Origin: Roseomonas genomospecies 6
Lineage (GTDB): Bacteria; Pseudomonadota; Alphaproteobacteria; Azospirillales; Azospirillaceae
NCBI RefSeq assembly: GCF_008365375.1
Contig: NZ_QOKW01000002.1
Coordinates: 62,001 to 126,000 of the forward strand
DNA: 64,000 nucleotides
Reading direction: 5' to 3'
The translations under genes were made by a program, and so were the position numbers. Below are positions 52,325 to 63,255 of this stretch, piece after piece. Position 1 is the first letter of the stretch. Each line of letters starts with the position of its first letter. The notes under the pieces are model-generated. The model made no database searches and was not told where the DNA came from. It was given only the letters and a program-made list of their open reading frames with translations.

Positions 52325-52355
52325 AAGGGCGGCCCCCGCATCCGGGGCCGCCCTT
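52325..52355 (+). terminator. Rho-independent terminator of phoX
   Basis: The stem aagggcggcccc / ggggccgccctt with a 7-nt loop is followed by cttctttt; it lies 41 bp after the stop. Confidence 0.9.
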
Positions 52356-52383
52356 CTTCTTTTCTGGTGTCGGGCTCCCGTGA

Positions 52384-52398
52384 CGTTATAAGATAACG
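52384..52398. promoter_or_regulatory. Zur box at the zur promoter
   Basis: CGTTATAAGATAACG is an inverted repeat with arms CGTTAT/ATAACG, close to the alphaproteobacterial Zur operator (GTTATA...TATAAC type). It ends 2 bp before the zur ATG and overlaps a TATAAG -10-like hexamer. Repressor binding would therefore block the promoter directly, and the transcript may be nearly leaderless. Confidence 0.65.
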
Positions 52399-52400
52399 CA

Positions 52401-52885
52401 ATGATCACCGACTCCCAGCCCACCACCGGCCACGACCACGCGCATTGCATCGCCGACGCGCTGATGCGCGCCGACGCCCTGTGCGCGGAGCGCGGCGCGC
52501 GGCTGACCGCGCTGCGCCGGCAGGTTCTCGAACTGGTCTGGAGCAGCCACAAGCCACGCGGCGCCTACGCCATCCTGGAAGACCTCAGCCAGCGGGAGGG
52601 CAAGTCCGCCGCCCCGCTGACCGTCTACCGCGCGCTGGAATTCCTGGTGGAACAAGGGCTGGTCCACCGCATCGAATCGCTGAACGCCTACATCGGCTGC
52701 GCGGCGCCGGGAGCCGTCCATTCCGGGCAGTTCCTGGTGTGCGAGACCTGCGGCAACGCCGCGGAGATCGACGACCCACGCATCCGCAGCGCCATCGGCA
52801 CCATCGCCGCCGAGCGCGGTTTCCAGGTGAGCCGCCCCACCGTCGAGGTGCGGGGCACATGCACCGACTGCCAGGAGAAGACCCC

Positions 52886-52889
<4 letters not shown>
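52401..52889 (+). CDS. zur: Fur-family zinc uptake regulator
   Basis: 162 aa. The winged-helix domain ([60 protein letters not shown]) is followed by the Zur-type dimer/zinc part: [13 protein letters not shown] and C-terminal [15 protein letters not shown] (two CxxC structural zinc motifs). The N-terminal TTGHDHAHC adds possible metal ligands. The GTP-binding metallochaperone gene overlaps its stop (GTGA). It represses zinc-uptake and zinc-sparing genes when zinc is plentiful, and probably itself through the Zur box. Confidence 0.88.
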
Positions 52890-54025
<1,136 letters not shown>

Positions 54026-54033
54026 GGGGCGTC

Positions 54034-54088
54034 ATTGCCCCCACCTATCCTCCCCCGCCCAGCGGCGGAGGGTTAGGGAGGGGGCAAC
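54034..54088. repeat. Dispersed palindromic intergenic repeat
   Basis: attgcccccacctatcctcc ... ggagggttagggagggggcaacc: outer arms ttgccccc / gggggcaa and inner arms cctcccccgcc / ggcggagg, between convergent genes. Same family as at 15908, 25255 and 44123. Confidence 0.65.
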
Positions 54089-54097
54089 CGTCTCCCC

Positions 54098-55681
54098 TCA
54101 CTTCACCTTGTAAAGCTGGAAGTACCGCCCCTCCTGCACCAGCGTCAGATGCTCCGGCACCGGGTTCGCACGGCCCGGTTCGCTGAACAGGACATAGACG
54201 TAGCCGAAGCGCCGGGGCCAGTCGGCCCAGTAATGGTTGTCCCTCAGCCCCGGCTGCCGCACCGCGTCGGCGACGTAGCCGATGCGCGGCATGTAGGTGA
54301 AATCGCCGTCCAGATCGACATAATCCGGCTTCAGCAACAGCACCTGCTTGCCCGGATGGGTGAAGGCGATGGGCACGAGGCTGGAGCGCTCCATCAGCGC
54401 CAGAACCGGCGCGTGGTGAAGGCCGAAGGACAGGGCGCGGTCGTCGGTGAATTGGGTGGCGCGGAAGACCGACTTGCGCAGCGTCTCGTCGGCGTAGGTG
54501 GCCAGCACCGTGCTGCCCGGCTCGATCCGCTGCAAGGACTGGCGCACCTCCTCCAGCAGCGGGTCCACCTTGGCAAGCCCGACCCCCGCGTCCGCGCTGC
54601 GCAGCAGCGACAGCGCGACCACCACCGCGAGGAAGCCCGCCCGCATGGCGGAGGTTGCCAGTTCCCAGCGCACGAAGCCCAGCGCGACGAAGGCGATGCC
54701 GATGGGCAGGCGGCTGTCCGCGAACCAGGACCCGAACAGCACCAGCGGCATCGCCGCATAGACCACCAGCCCCAGCGCGATGGTGATGGCGCCGACGGGA
54801 TGGAGCCGCAACGCCCCGCTCCACAGCCCCCAGGCGATGCCCAGGCCGACGGCGATCCCCGTCACATAGCCCACCGTGTCGGCGTAGCCGCCGAACAGGA
54901 AGTCGAAGCCCATCAGCTTCGCCGTGCCGACCCACAGAACCGCGTCGGCGAAGCCCGAGGACGGGCTCATCAGCAGCAGCGGCGGCACGATCAGGAAGGG
55001 CAGCCCGAAGGCCAGGGCGTCCGGTAGAACCCGCCGCGGCTCCCGCCAGCCGCCGCTCTGCCACAGCCGCCAGCCCTCGAAGGCCAGCAGCGTCAACCCG
55101 TACAGCCCGAGCGCGAACAGGTGCGAGATGAACAGCAGCAGAACGACGCCCAGCGAGGCCAGCCCGCGCTGCCAGGGCGCCCGCTCCCGCATCGCGATCC
55201 AGCCGGCGATTCCCCACAGCGCCAGCCCCAGCCCGAACAGGTAGTTGAACAGGCCCATGTAGGTGGACAGGGTGTAGAGGAACAGCCCGGCGGCCAGCGG
55301 CCCCAGTTCCACCCGGCCCCAGACCGCGCGGTAGAGCGCGATGGACCCGGTGACCAGCACCAGATAGCTGGCCGTGACGAACAGCCGGCTGGCCGTGTGC
55401 ACCCCCACCAGCTTGGCCAGCGGCGGCACGACGATGTCCATCACCAGATTGGGGATGATCGCCCAGCGCACCATGTAGAACTCCGCCAGCGCCGGGTCCT
55501 GATCCAGATGGGCCAGGGCGTACATGCGCGTGACGTGGTTGACGTAGTCGCCGAGCGCCGGAATCTCGAACATCCAGACGGGGACCGAAGCCGCCACCAG
55601 GATCAGCAGGGCGGCGGGCCAGACGAACCAGGACTCGGCGCGCGACGCCGCCCGCCCGTCGAGGGTGGAATCCCTGAACAT
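54098..55681 (-). CDS. Polytopic membrane protein of unknown function
   Basis: 527 aa from ATG 55679–55681; AAGGAAG lies ~6 nt upstream, so an overlapping GTG at 55696 is less likely. About ten to twelve hydrophobic helices (for example LILVAASVPVWMFEIPALGD, LGVVLLLFISHLFALGLYGL, FLAVVVALSLLRSADAGVGL), then a soluble ~130-residue C-terminus (LATYADETLRKSVFRATQFT; GYVYVLFSEPGRANPVPEHL). The layout recalls GT-C-like or DUF membrane glycosyltransferases with a periplasmic end, and a GT2 gene lies 11 bp upstream. A role in surface-glycan or glycolipid assembly is inference. Confidence 0.65.
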   Translation of the reverse strand: MFRDSTLDGRAASRAESWFVWPAALLILVAASVPVWMFEIPALGDYVNHVTRMYALAHLDQDPALAEFYMVRWAIIPNLVMDIVVPPLAKLVGVHTASRLFVTASYLVLVTGSIALYRAVWGRVELGPLAAGLFLYTLSTYMGLFNYLFGLGLALWGIAGWIAMRERAPWQRGLASLGVVLLLFISHLFALGLYGLTLLAFEGWRLWQSGGWREPRRVLPDALAFGLPFLIVPPLLLMSPSSGFADAVLWVGTAKLMGFDFLFGGYADTVGYVTGIAVGLGIAWGLWSGALRLHPVGAITIALGLVVYAAMPLVLFGSWFADSRLPIGIAFVALGFVRWELATSAMRAGFLAVVVALSLLRSADAGVGLAKVDPLLEEVRQSLQRIEPGSTVLATYADETLRKSVFRATQFTDDRALSFGLHHAPVLALMERSSLVPIAFTHPGKQVLLLKPDYVDLDGDFTYMPRIGYVADAVRQPGLRDNHYWADWPRRFGYVYVLFSEPGRANPVPEHLTLVQEGRYFQLYKVK

Positions 55682-55692
55682 GCAGCTTCCTT

Positions 55693-56709
55693 TCACACGC
55701 TTTCCGGGAAGGACCGCTGCGGAGCGGCGGGGGCTGCCGCAGGGACCGACGCCGTGGGGGACGCCTGCAGGTCGTCCGGGTAGCGGTTGCGCAGGCCAGC
55801 CCGGTAATGGGTCCAGAATCCGCGCAGCCCCTTCACGTCGGCGCGCCGGTGCAGCAGGTAGTAGAGCGTGTATTTGACCATCATGCGGGCGATGGCCTTC
55901 CGCTCATAGGTCGCGTGGATGTAGCCCATGTTGCGGAAGAAATAGGGGGCGCGGTTCTCCGGCATCTCCTCCACCGTGCCCAGCAGGCCGCCGGCCAGCG
56001 GGCGCTGGGTGCGCCGGTTGCGCGGGTGGACGTGCAGAGCATGCACCGCCGTTCCGTCGCGCAGCCCGGCGCGGCGGGCGCGCAGCGTGAACTCCCACTC
56101 GTCGCCCCAGATGAACATCTCGCGCTTGATGTTGCCGATCCGCTCGAACACGCGGCGGCGCAGAAGGGTGCCGTTGAACAGGGCGATGGCGCCCGGAACG
56201 ATGCCGTCCTGCGCTGCGGCGGTGAAGGCGTCGGCCTTGGTGAAGCCCTGCAGGGTGAAGGCGAGATCGCCCTGGTCCTCCGCCGCGACCACGGTCGGCC
56301 CCACGAGGTCGAGGTCGTGCCGCTCGCCCTGGCGCAGCAGTTCGGCCAGCGCGCCGGGCGCCGGAATGCCGTCGTCGTCGGTGCTCCAGATCCACCGGGC
56401 GCCCAGGCTCAACGCCGTGTCGAAGGCGGTGTGATAGGCACCGGCGGACCCGATGTTGGCCTGCCGGACCACCAGAAGCTCCGGCATGGCCGCGCGCTGC
56501 TCGGCCAGCCACTCCGCCGTGCCGTCGCTGGAGCCGTTGTCCACCACGACGATGCGGTCGGGGCGCGGCTCCTGCCCGTGGATGGCCGCCAGACAGCCCT
56601 TCAGCAGGGCGAGACGGTTGTGGGTGACGACCACCGCGACGACGGGAGTCTCCCAAGGCCGTTCCGGGGCTCCGGCGTCCGGCGTCCGGGGCGTCTGGGC
56701 TTCTGACAT
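55693..56709 (-). CDS. Family 2 glycosyltransferase
   Basis: 338 aa from ATG 56707–56709 (MSEAQTPRTPDAGAPERPWE). GT-A nucleotide-sugar fold: VVAVVVTHNRLALLKGCLAA, DRIVVVDNGSSDGTAEWLAE, WIWSTDDDGIPAPGALAELL (DDD metal motif), NGTLLRRRVFERIGNIKREM, FIWGDEWEFTLRARRAG. The last block (GDEWE) resembles the catalytic region of rhamnosyl- and galactofuranosyl-type GT2 enzymes. The sugar cannot be told. It is the first gene of a two-gene unit with the membrane protein. Confidence 0.87.
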   Translation of the reverse strand: MSEAQTPRTPDAGAPERPWETPVVAVVVTHNRLALLKGCLAAIHGQEPRPDRIVVVDNGSSDGTAEWLAEQRAAMPELLVVRQANIGSAGAYHTAFDTALSLGARWIWSTDDDGIPAPGALAELLRQGERHDLDLVGPTVVAAEDQGDLAFTLQGFTKADAFTAAAQDGIVPGAIALFNGTLLRRRVFERIGNIKREMFIWGDEWEFTLRARRAGLRDGTAVHALHVHPRNRRTQRPLAGGLLGTVEEMPENRAPYFFRNMGYIHATYERKAIARMMVKYTLYYLLHRRADVKGLRGFWTHYRAGLRNRYPDDLQASPTASVPAAAPAAPQRSFPESV

Positions 56710-56863
56710 GCGGCTTCCGTCCTTCGTCTGTGCCTTTTGGGGCGTTGTGCCTTGGGGCAGCGCCTCGACAGGCGGCCACCCCAAGTTTTTTGCTTTGCGA
56801 AGAGAGGGCAATGCCCCGGACGGAGAGGGGCGGCACCATTCGCATAGCCCGAAAGGAGAAAAG

Positions 56864-58135
56864 TCAGTTCAGAGGCATCCAACCCGTGCCCCACAGCCAC
56901 AAAACGGCGAAGCCCATCGACAGAAGGGTCATCGGGATGCCGCAACGGGCGTGCTCCAGAAAGCCCAGCCGGACGCCCGCCGCCGCCGCCCGCTCAACCA
57001 CGATGATGTTGGCGAGGCTGCCGGGGATCAGAAGGTTGCCGGCCAGGGTGGACAGCACCGCCAGCCCGTAGAGCGCCCCTTCCGGCGGCGACGGCCAGGC
57101 GGAGAGGAGCAGGATCACCGCGGGCACGTTGCCGATGCTGTTGCTGGCCGCCAGCGCGAGCGGGGTCATCACCGCCAGCCGGTCGGGCAGCCAGCCCGCG
57201 GCCTCCAGCCCGCCGATGAACTCCGCCGGCAGTCCCGTCAGCTTCAGCGCGTGGTTGATCGCGAACAGGGAGGCGAACAGGACCAGCAGATGCCAGTCCA
57301 CCATGCCCAGCATCTCCCGCGACGCCAGCCGCCGGCTGACCAGCATCGCCCCGGCGACCAGAAGCACGCCGATCTCGTGCGGCAGGTCGGTGGTGAACAG
57401 GCCCAACAGCACCAGGGTCGCCACCACCGCCTTGCCAAGCTGCGCCCGGTCGAGTTCCACCGGCTCCGCCCCGCCCTCCCCCACGGCGCCATTGGCCGGT
57501 TCTCCGAAGCGGCCCTTCCAGGCGAACCACACCACGGCGTAGACGCACACCAGACCGGCCAGAGCCGGAACTCCGCACACCGAAAGGAAGCGCCAGAAAT
57601 CCAGATGCCCCATTTGGCCGATCAGGATGTTCTGCGGGTTGCCGATCACCGTCGCCGCCGACCCGGCGTTCGCCGCTCCGGCCAGGGCGATCAGGTAAGG
57701 CCGCGGGTCGAGACCGCGCGCCGCCAGCCCGACGCAGAGCATCGGCGTCATGGCGAAGACCACCACGTCGTTGGCGAGCACCGCCGACAGGCCGCCGCCC
57801 ACCGCCACCGTCACCGCCAGAAGCCGCGCCGGGGACCGCGCCGCCTGCGCCACCCGCAGGGCGCACCAGTCGTAGAAGCCGCTGGCCGCGTATTGGGCGG
57901 ACAGCACCATCAGCCCGAACAGGATGAACAGCGTCGGGAAGTCGATGGCCGCCGCCACCTGCCCCGACTCCAGCGCCCCGACGGCGAGCAGCAGGATCGC
58001 CGCGACCAGGGCGATGCCCGTCCGGTCGATGCGCAGGCCGGGAAAGCGCCCCAGCGCCATGCCGGCGTAGGTGACGACGAACAGGACGACGACCGTCAGC
58101 GTCAAAGGTTGGGCGGTCATGGAAATCGCAGGCAT
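56864..58135 (-). CDS. Anion permease of the ArsB/NhaD/SLC13 superfamily
   Basis: 423 aa (an ATG at 58120, MTAQPLTLTVVVLFV, is an alternative start). About eleven membrane helices. Ion-transporter-superfamily marks: VGGGLSAVLANDVVVFAMTP and ANAGSAATVIGNPQNILIGQ (the paired 'ANxxT/GNPxN' hairpins of the family), then LAASNSIGNVPAVILL and LSTLAGNLLIPGSLANIIVV in the second half. The substrate may be arsenite, a carboxylate, sulfate or Na+/H+; nothing here decides it. Confidence 0.82.
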   Translation of the reverse strand: MPAISMTAQPLTLTVVVLFVVTYAGMALGRFPGLRIDRTGIALVAAILLLAVGALESGQVAAAIDFPTLFILFGLMVLSAQYAASGFYDWCALRVAQAARSPARLLAVTVAVGGGLSAVLANDVVVFAMTPMLCVGLAARGLDPRPYLIALAGAANAGSAATVIGNPQNILIGQMGHLDFWRFLSVCGVPALAGLVCVYAVVWFAWKGRFGEPANGAVGEGGAEPVELDRAQLGKAVVATLVLLGLFTTDLPHEIGVLLVAGAMLVSRRLASREMLGMVDWHLLVLFASLFAINHALKLTGLPAEFIGGLEAAGWLPDRLAVMTPLALAASNSIGNVPAVILLLSAWPSPPEGALYGLAVLSTLAGNLLIPGSLANIIVVERAAAAGVRLGFLEHARCGIPMTLLSMGFAVLWLWGTGWMPLN

Positions 58136-58208
58136 GGATCGGGGATTCGCCGAGGGGAGGGAAAGCCGCCCCTCTATAGCGGTCCAGGGAAGGGTTGGGC
58201 CATAAGGA

Positions 58209-59033
58209 TCAGGCCAGAGTGACCGTCATCCCCTCGCGCGCGGCGAAGCAATCCGGGAACGCCGCCTGGGCCGCCGCCTCGATGGCCGTCATGGCCGCGT
58301 CGTCGTGGTCGGGGTCGTGATGGAACAGCACCAGCCGCTTCACCCCCGCGGCCCGGGCCAGCCGGACGCCTTCGGTCCAGGTGGAATGCCCCCAGCCGAT
58401 GCGGTTCCGCCATTCCTCGTCCGTGTAGGTGCTGTCGTAGAGCACGAGGTCGGCGCCGTCGATCAGGTCCAGGATGTTGCGGTCGGGCTGGCCCGGCACA
58501 TGCTCCGTGTCGGTCACATAGGCGAAGGACTTGCCCATATGCTCGATGCGGTAGCCGGTGGCGCCGTCCGGGTGGTTCAGAAGCGCCGTGCGGACCCGCA
58601 CCCCCTCGCCCAGCGCGAAACGGTCGCCCGCCGTGATTTCGTCGAAGACGATGTTGCTTCCCATGGTGCGCATCGGCACGGGGAACAGGGGACGTTCCAT
58701 CTGCCGGGCCATGGCCGCCTCGATGCCGGGATTTCCCTTCAGATGGCCGGAGACGATGCGCAGGTGGAAACCCTTGCCGTAGGCCGGGGCGAAGAAGGGA
58801 AAGCCGCAGATGTGGTCCAGATGGGTGTGGCTCATCAGCAGGGTGGCCTCGGTGGCGCCCTCCTTCAGCAGGCGCTTGCCGAGCATGCGGATGCCTGTGC
58901 CGGCGTCGATGACGATGCGTTGGCCGCCGGCCTGAACCTCCACGCAGCTCGTGTTGCCGCCGAAGCCCATGTGGGACGGCAACGGGCAAGGGACCGTGCC
59001 CCGAACTCCCCAGAACGTCACCGAAAAGCCCAT
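58209..59033 (-). CDS. Metallo-beta-lactamase-fold hydrolase
   Basis: 274 aa. It begins MGFSVTFWGVRGTVPCPLPS, the typical opening of the RNase-Z-like/phosphodiesterase MBL subgroup. Metal motif TLLMSHTHLDHICGFPFF (HxHxDH), a further Asp in FAYVTDTEHVPG and late His residues in RLVLFHHDPDHDDAAM. Proteins of this subgroup include cyclic-nucleotide phosphodiesterase-like enzymes. Given the cyclase and two cNMP-binding proteins in the window, a cNMP phosphodiesterase role is possible but unproven. Confidence 0.82.
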   Translation of the reverse strand: MGFSVTFWGVRGTVPCPLPSHMGFGGNTSCVEVQAGGQRIVIDAGTGIRMLGKRLLKEGATEATLLMSHTHLDHICGFPFFAPAYGKGFHLRIVSGHLKGNPGIEAAMARQMERPLFPVPMRTMGSNIVFDEITAGDRFALGEGVRVRTALLNHPDGATGYRIEHMGKSFAYVTDTEHVPGQPDRNILDLIDGADLVLYDSTYTDEEWRNRIGWGHSTWTEGVRLARAAGVKRLVLFHHDPDHDDAAMTAIEAAAQAAFPDCFAAREGMTVTLA

Positions 59034-59180
59034 GCCGACCTCGGAACCACCGATCCGGCCCCGGCGAACGGAGACCGTTAAAACGGCATTTTATCATGGT
59101 TTTCGATTTACGCGGTGACGACCGTCACAGCACCGCCGGCTCCAAAGAGGGAGGACACCCCCTTCCGGTGGAGTCCGCCG

Positions 59181-59414
59181 TCAACTGGTCCACAGAATGT
59201 TCTCGATGAAGCGCTCGCAGGACCGGCGGTGGAAACAGCCGGTGCAGCCGGAGTCCGGACAGTCCAGCCCGGCCTTCAGCACGGTCAGACCATCCACCAG
59301 CCTGTCCTTCGTGGCCTGATCGATGACGTCCGCCACCAACACGTCGCGGATCGCCTCCGCGACGAGGTCGTCTTCCTGTTCCGGTACGGTCACGATTTGC
59401 CTGAGAGCCTGCAT
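59181..59414 (-). CDS. Small protein with C-terminal Cys cluster
   Basis: 77 aa from ATG 59412–59414, about 8 nt after an AAAAGG ribosome-binding site (earlier in-frame GTG/ATG codons at 59423 and 59420 lie too close to it). The N-terminal half is an acidic helix (EQEDDLVAEAIRDVLVADVI). The C-terminus holds CPDSGCTGCFHRRSCERF, four Cys with CxxxxCxxC spacing, suited to a zinc or Fe–S site. I recognise no family. It lies between the MBL hydrolase and two receptor genes. Confidence 0.65.
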   Translation of the reverse strand: MQALRQIVTVPEQEDDLVAEAIRDVLVADVIDQATKDRLVDGLTVLKAGLDCPDSGCTGCFHRRSCERFIENILWTS

Positions 59415-59514
59415 GCGCATCACCTTTTCCGTGGTTCAACTGCACCACAGAGGTGTTTCGCCAACATTTCAGGCGGCACCCCCAAAAGAAACGAATTGCT
59501 GCAATCCGAGACGT

Positions 59515-60549
59515 CTATCCGCAACCGCCGACCGAATCCTGGACGATCACTCCGAACCAGCCGAGTCCCTTGTAGGTTTCATAGCCCGGAGTCACGGCGA
59601 AGCCGACCACATGCCCCTTGTCGTCCAGATAGCTGCCGTGCCCGTGCCCGCCGGTGCGCAGCGGAAAGTTTTCCGTCAGCACGCCCTGCCGGTCGGACGC
59701 GGCGATCACCCGGTGGCGGCTGTCCACCAGAAGACAGCGGGTCCGCGGCCGCTCGTCGTCGGTCAAGCGGACGGAATCGACCACCCCCTGGGATTGGGAC
59801 TGCCAATCGAAGAAGATTCCCAGCACGCCGATGACGGCCCCGTCCTCCTCCCCGCCCGCGCGGATGGCCGTGGCGTAGGTGGCGACGGTGGCGCGGTCCA
59901 ACTGCTCGTTGGTGCCGATGTCGGCCACCGCGAAATCGGCGCCGCTGCGGGTCGCCATGGCCTCGCGGAACCAGGATTCGGACGCGACGGAACTGCCGAC
60001 GGGCCGGCGGTAGCGGTCGGGCCGGCCGTTCGCCAGCACCACGCCCTTCGCATCGACGACCCAGAGGTCGAGATAGACGGTGTAGGCTCCCAGGATGACG
60101 CCCAGCCGTTGCGCGGCGTGGCGGCGGTTGGCCTCGGACGGATCGGCGGCGCATTCCACCACCGCGCTGTCCGTCGCCCACCAGCGCACATCGCAGGAGC
60201 GCTCGTACAGATTGCGGTCGATGATGTCGATCATGTTGAGCGCCAGATCGGCGAGCCGCCCGCCCCGCAACTGGGACACCAGACCTTTGCCGAGCGTGTT
60301 CAGCTCGTCCGTCTGGACCGCCATCTGGGAGCGCAGTTCCTGGCCGATGCCGGTGATCCGCTCCGAAATGGCTTTCACCTCCTGGGCCACCACGGCGAAG
60401 CCCCGTCCGGCCTCCCCGGCGCGCATGGCTTCGATCAGGGCGTTGAGCGCCAGGATCTTGGTCGTGTTCGTAACGGCCTGGATCTCGTCCATCTTGCGTG
60501 TGGCAAGGTCGGACACGGCGCGCGACAACGCCACGATACGTTCGGGCAT
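59515..60549 (-). CDS. Soluble receptor-like protein: short MCP signalling tip followed by a Cache-type sensor
   Basis: 344 aa from ATG 60547–60549, with GGAGGT seven nt upstream. The first ~75 residues hold only the hairpin tip of an MCP signalling domain ([40 protein letters not shown]). The rest (~110–340) resembles a Cache/PAS-like sensor ([79 protein letters not shown]). No membrane helix is present. The order is the reverse of normal transmembrane MCPs, and the signalling helices are very short, so it may dock into receptor arrays as an accessory protein. Confidence 0.75.
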   Translation of the reverse strand: MPERIVALSRAVSDLATRKMDEIQAVTNTTKILALNALIEAMRAGEAGRGFAVVAQEVKAISERITGIGQELRSQMAVQTDELNTLGKGLVSQLRGGRLADLALNMIDIIDRNLYERSCDVRWWATDSAVVECAADPSEANRRHAAQRLGVILGAYTVYLDLWVVDAKGVVLANGRPDRYRRPVGSSVASESWFREAMATRSGADFAVADIGTNEQLDRATVATYATAIRAGGEEDGAVIGVLGIFFDWQSQSQGVVDSVRLTDDERPRTRCLLVDSRHRVIAASDRQGVLTENFPLRTGGHGHGSYLDDKGHVVGFAVTPGYETYKGLGWFGVIVQDSVGGCG

Positions 60550-60749
60550 GAACATCACCTCCAAAGACGATCGGTGACGACTCCCCCAAGGATGGCCGAG
60601 CGAACATTCGTCGGCTCAATAAATCATCCGCAACCCACCCGAAACGCATTCAATGCAAACAATCACAAAATCGCAACACGGAAAGGCGACGGGACATGCG
60701 CCGCCCCTGCGGCGCAATGTCATCCCCCGGTATGCGGGTGCGAGGTGTT

Positions 60750-62141
60750 TCAGACCTTGTAGGCCAGACGCAGGCCGCCCCAATGGCGTCCGCGCACGGT
60801 GATCGGCGCCGACACGTCCTTCATCAGGGTGTATTTGCCGCCGCCCATGTCGCGGCGGTAGGTCTGGAGAAGGAAGGGCTTCGTGTTGCGCCCGGCGGAC
60901 AGACCGACGCGGTCGTTGAAGATGCGCCGGTTGCGGCAATTGGCCGCGTTCCACACCGGGTCCGCCCCCTGTGGCTGACTGAACTTCCGGTTGTGGGTCG
61001 GCAGGTATCCGTTGGAATCGACCGCCACGCAGAAGACGATGCGCTCGTTCTGGCCCAGCAGCGACTCCTGGACGCCCGGCAGCACGCGGTCGCAGAACTG
61101 CGTGAAGCGGGTCATGTGCTGCTGCGGGTTGGAGCCCGGAATGGGCTGGTAACTGTTGTCGAACAGGTCGCCCTCCCCGACCTCGCCGCGCGACAGCGCC
61201 TCCTCGAAATCGGCGGAGATGCGCGACGCGGCGTCGCGGACCAGACGGATGAAGGGCGTGTCCACCGTCTCCACGTCCAGTTCGGCGGTGATGCCGATCA
61301 GCCGCTCGCTCATGCCGACCAGCGTGTTCACGCGGTCGCGCGCCTGGGCGAGGTTGTCGCTGGACAACTGGACGCCGACCGCGAGGTCGTCGATTTCGTG
61401 CTGCAATTCCTCGCAGTTCGAGCCGATCTCGGAGGAGGCCGCGTCGATCTTGTCCGTCTCGCCGTTCAGCTCCGTCATGGCCCGGCCGACCGTCTCGATC
61501 ACCGCGCCGATGGCGGTGGTGCCCTCGCTCACCGCGCGGGCTTTGCCGGCGCTGGCCGCGCTTTCGGTCATCAGGCGCTGCGCCTGATCGTTCAGGTACT
61601 TCAGCGTGGCGTCGATTTCCGTCGTCGCCTCGCTGGTCTTCTTGGACAGCGCCTTCACCTCGTTCGCCACCACGGCGAAGCCGCGCCCGGCGTCGCCCGC
61701 GCGGGCCGCCTCGATGGTGGCGTTCAACGCCAGGAGGTTGGTCTGTTTGGCGATGACGAAGATTTCCTTGGCGACCCGCCCCACGCGGTCCAGTGCCTCC
61801 TGAAGCCCCGCGATCTGCCCTTCCATGCCGCCCACCGCGGCGACGAGGGCGTGGATGTCGGCCATGGAGCGCTGCACGCGGTCATGGGAGGATTCGACCT
61901 CCTGACGGGCCTGTTCGGTCACGGAACGCGCCACGGTGGCGGCGGCGGAGATGCGCTGCGTGCTCTCCGACATCTTGTTCCCGGTGCCGCGCAACTGCGC
62001 GAACACGTTGGCCTGATGTCCGAGGCGGCCGTTGACCTCCTCCACATGCCCGGCGATGTCGGCGATCTCGATCCCGAGGTTGCCCGCTTCGGTGGCAATG
62101 TCCGCGATCAGATGAGAGCGGCCGCCGAACGCACTGTCCAT
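60750..62141 (-). CDS. Soluble methyl-accepting chemotaxis protein with C-terminal sensor
   Basis: 463 aa, no membrane helix. Residues ~1–280 form the MCP coiled coil with the signalling tip ([40 protein letters not shown]). The C-terminal ~170 residues ([80 protein letters not shown]) are a Cache-like cytoplasmic sensor found in alphaproteobacterial receptors. It starts at ATG 62139–62141 and is followed by the second receptor-like gene. Confidence 0.87.
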   Translation of the reverse strand: MDSAFGGRSHLIADIATEAGNLGIEIADIAGHVEEVNGRLGHQANVFAQLRGTGNKMSESTQRISAAATVARSVTEQARQEVESSHDRVQRSMADIHALVAAVGGMEGQIAGLQEALDRVGRVAKEIFVIAKQTNLLALNATIEAARAGDAGRGFAVVANEVKALSKKTSEATTEIDATLKYLNDQAQRLMTESAASAGKARAVSEGTTAIGAVIETVGRAMTELNGETDKIDAASSEIGSNCEELQHEIDDLAVGVQLSSDNLAQARDRVNTLVGMSERLIGITAELDVETVDTPFIRLVRDAASRISADFEEALSRGEVGEGDLFDNSYQPIPGSNPQQHMTRFTQFCDRVLPGVQESLLGQNERIVFCVAVDSNGYLPTHNRKFSQPQGADPVWNAANCRNRRIFNDRVGLSAGRNTKPFLLQTYRRDMGGGKYTLMKDVSAPITVRGRHWGGLRLAYKV

Positions 62142-62302
62142 TTTCCCGCCATCCGTTTCACAAGAATGCGCAAGGCGCTAAAATCCAATGCAATTATTAC
62201 CGAACCCTTACAGGAGCGCAACGGAGTAAGGGACATTCCGCGGTTCGGGCGCCCATCTATTGCGCAATTGCAATGCCCTCTCAATCAAAAGGGGAGCAGG
62301 AT

Positions 62303-63223
62303 TCACCCCTCACCACCGCTTGCGATGCGCCGGTCCAGCCGCTCGTCCTGAAGCCCGGCGGGTTCCTGATGGATCAACACCTCGGCGCCGGGAACGGCGT
62401 CGCGCAGGCTGGCCTCCACCCGGTCGGCGATGTCGTGCGCCCGGGCCACCGACAGATTGGGGTCCAGTTCCAGGTGGAGTTCGATGAAGGCCCCGATGCC
62501 GGAACTGCGGGTGCGCAGATCGTGCATCCCGGCCACGTCCGGTTGCGCCCTCACCAGCGCCTCGATGCGCGCCCGCTCCTCCGCCGGCAGTTCGCGGTCC
62601 ATCAGCACGTTCAGCGCCTCCCGCGCCACGTTGCGGGCGCCGTAGAGCAGGAAGGCCGCGATGCCCAGCCCGAACAGCGGGTCGAAGGCGCTGATCCCGG
62701 TCCAGCCGGTCAGCAGGATCGCCAGGATGACCGCCGCGTTCATCAGCAGGTCGCCCGCGTAATGCAGGCGATCGGCCCCCACGGCGACGGAACCGGTGGC
62801 CTTCACCACATGGCGCTGGAAGGTGATCAGACCGGCGGTCAGCAGGATCGACAGCAGCATCACGGCGATGCCGACGGCCCCCTCGCCCACCGGCTGCGGG
62901 CTGACGAGTCGGCGCACCGCCTCGATGGTCAGGAACAGGGCGGAGCCGCCGATGAAGGCGGCCTGGGCCAGCGCTGCCAGCGCCTCGGCCTTGCCGTGGC
63001 CGAAGCGGTGCGCAGCGTCCGGCGGGCGCAGCGCCGTCCGCACCCCCAGCAGCGTCACCACCGAGGCCAGCATGTCCGTGCTGGAGTCGATCAGCGACGA
63101 CAGGATGCTGACCGAGTCGGTCACCATGTAGGCCACCAGTTTCGCCAGGATCAGCGTCAGGGAAACGGAGACGCTGGCGTAGGTGGCGTAGCGACGCAGC
63201 CGGTGCAGATGCGACTCGCTCAT
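62303..63223 (-). CDS. Cation diffusion facilitator transporter
   Basis: 306 aa from ATG 63221–63223. Six membrane helices with the metal site pair in TDSVSILSSLIDSSTDMLAS (TM2) and HYAGDLLMNAAVILAILLTG (TM5), plus the loop HRFGHGKAEALAALAQAAF. The cytoplasmic C-terminal domain has RSSGIGAFIELHLELDPNLS and AHDIADRVEASLRD. The residues resemble the FieF/YiiP group, which exports Zn2+/Fe2+. It is preceded by pdxH, 32 bp upstream on the same strand. Confidence 0.9.
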   Translation of the reverse strand: MSESHLHRLRRYATYASVSVSLTLILAKLVAYMVTDSVSILSSLIDSSTDMLASVVTLLGVRTALRPPDAAHRFGHGKAEALAALAQAAFIGGSALFLTIEAVRRLVSPQPVGEGAVGIAVMLLSILLTAGLITFQRHVVKATGSVAVGADRLHYAGDLLMNAAVILAILLTGWTGISAFDPLFGLGIAAFLLYGARNVAREALNVLMDRELPAEERARIEALVRAQPDVAGMHDLRTRSSGIGAFIELHLELDPNLSVARAHDIADRVEASLRDAVPGAEVLIHQEPAGLQDERLDRRIASGGEG

Positions 63224-63255
63224 GAGCGCCTTCTTATGTTCGTGACGCCCGTTTT

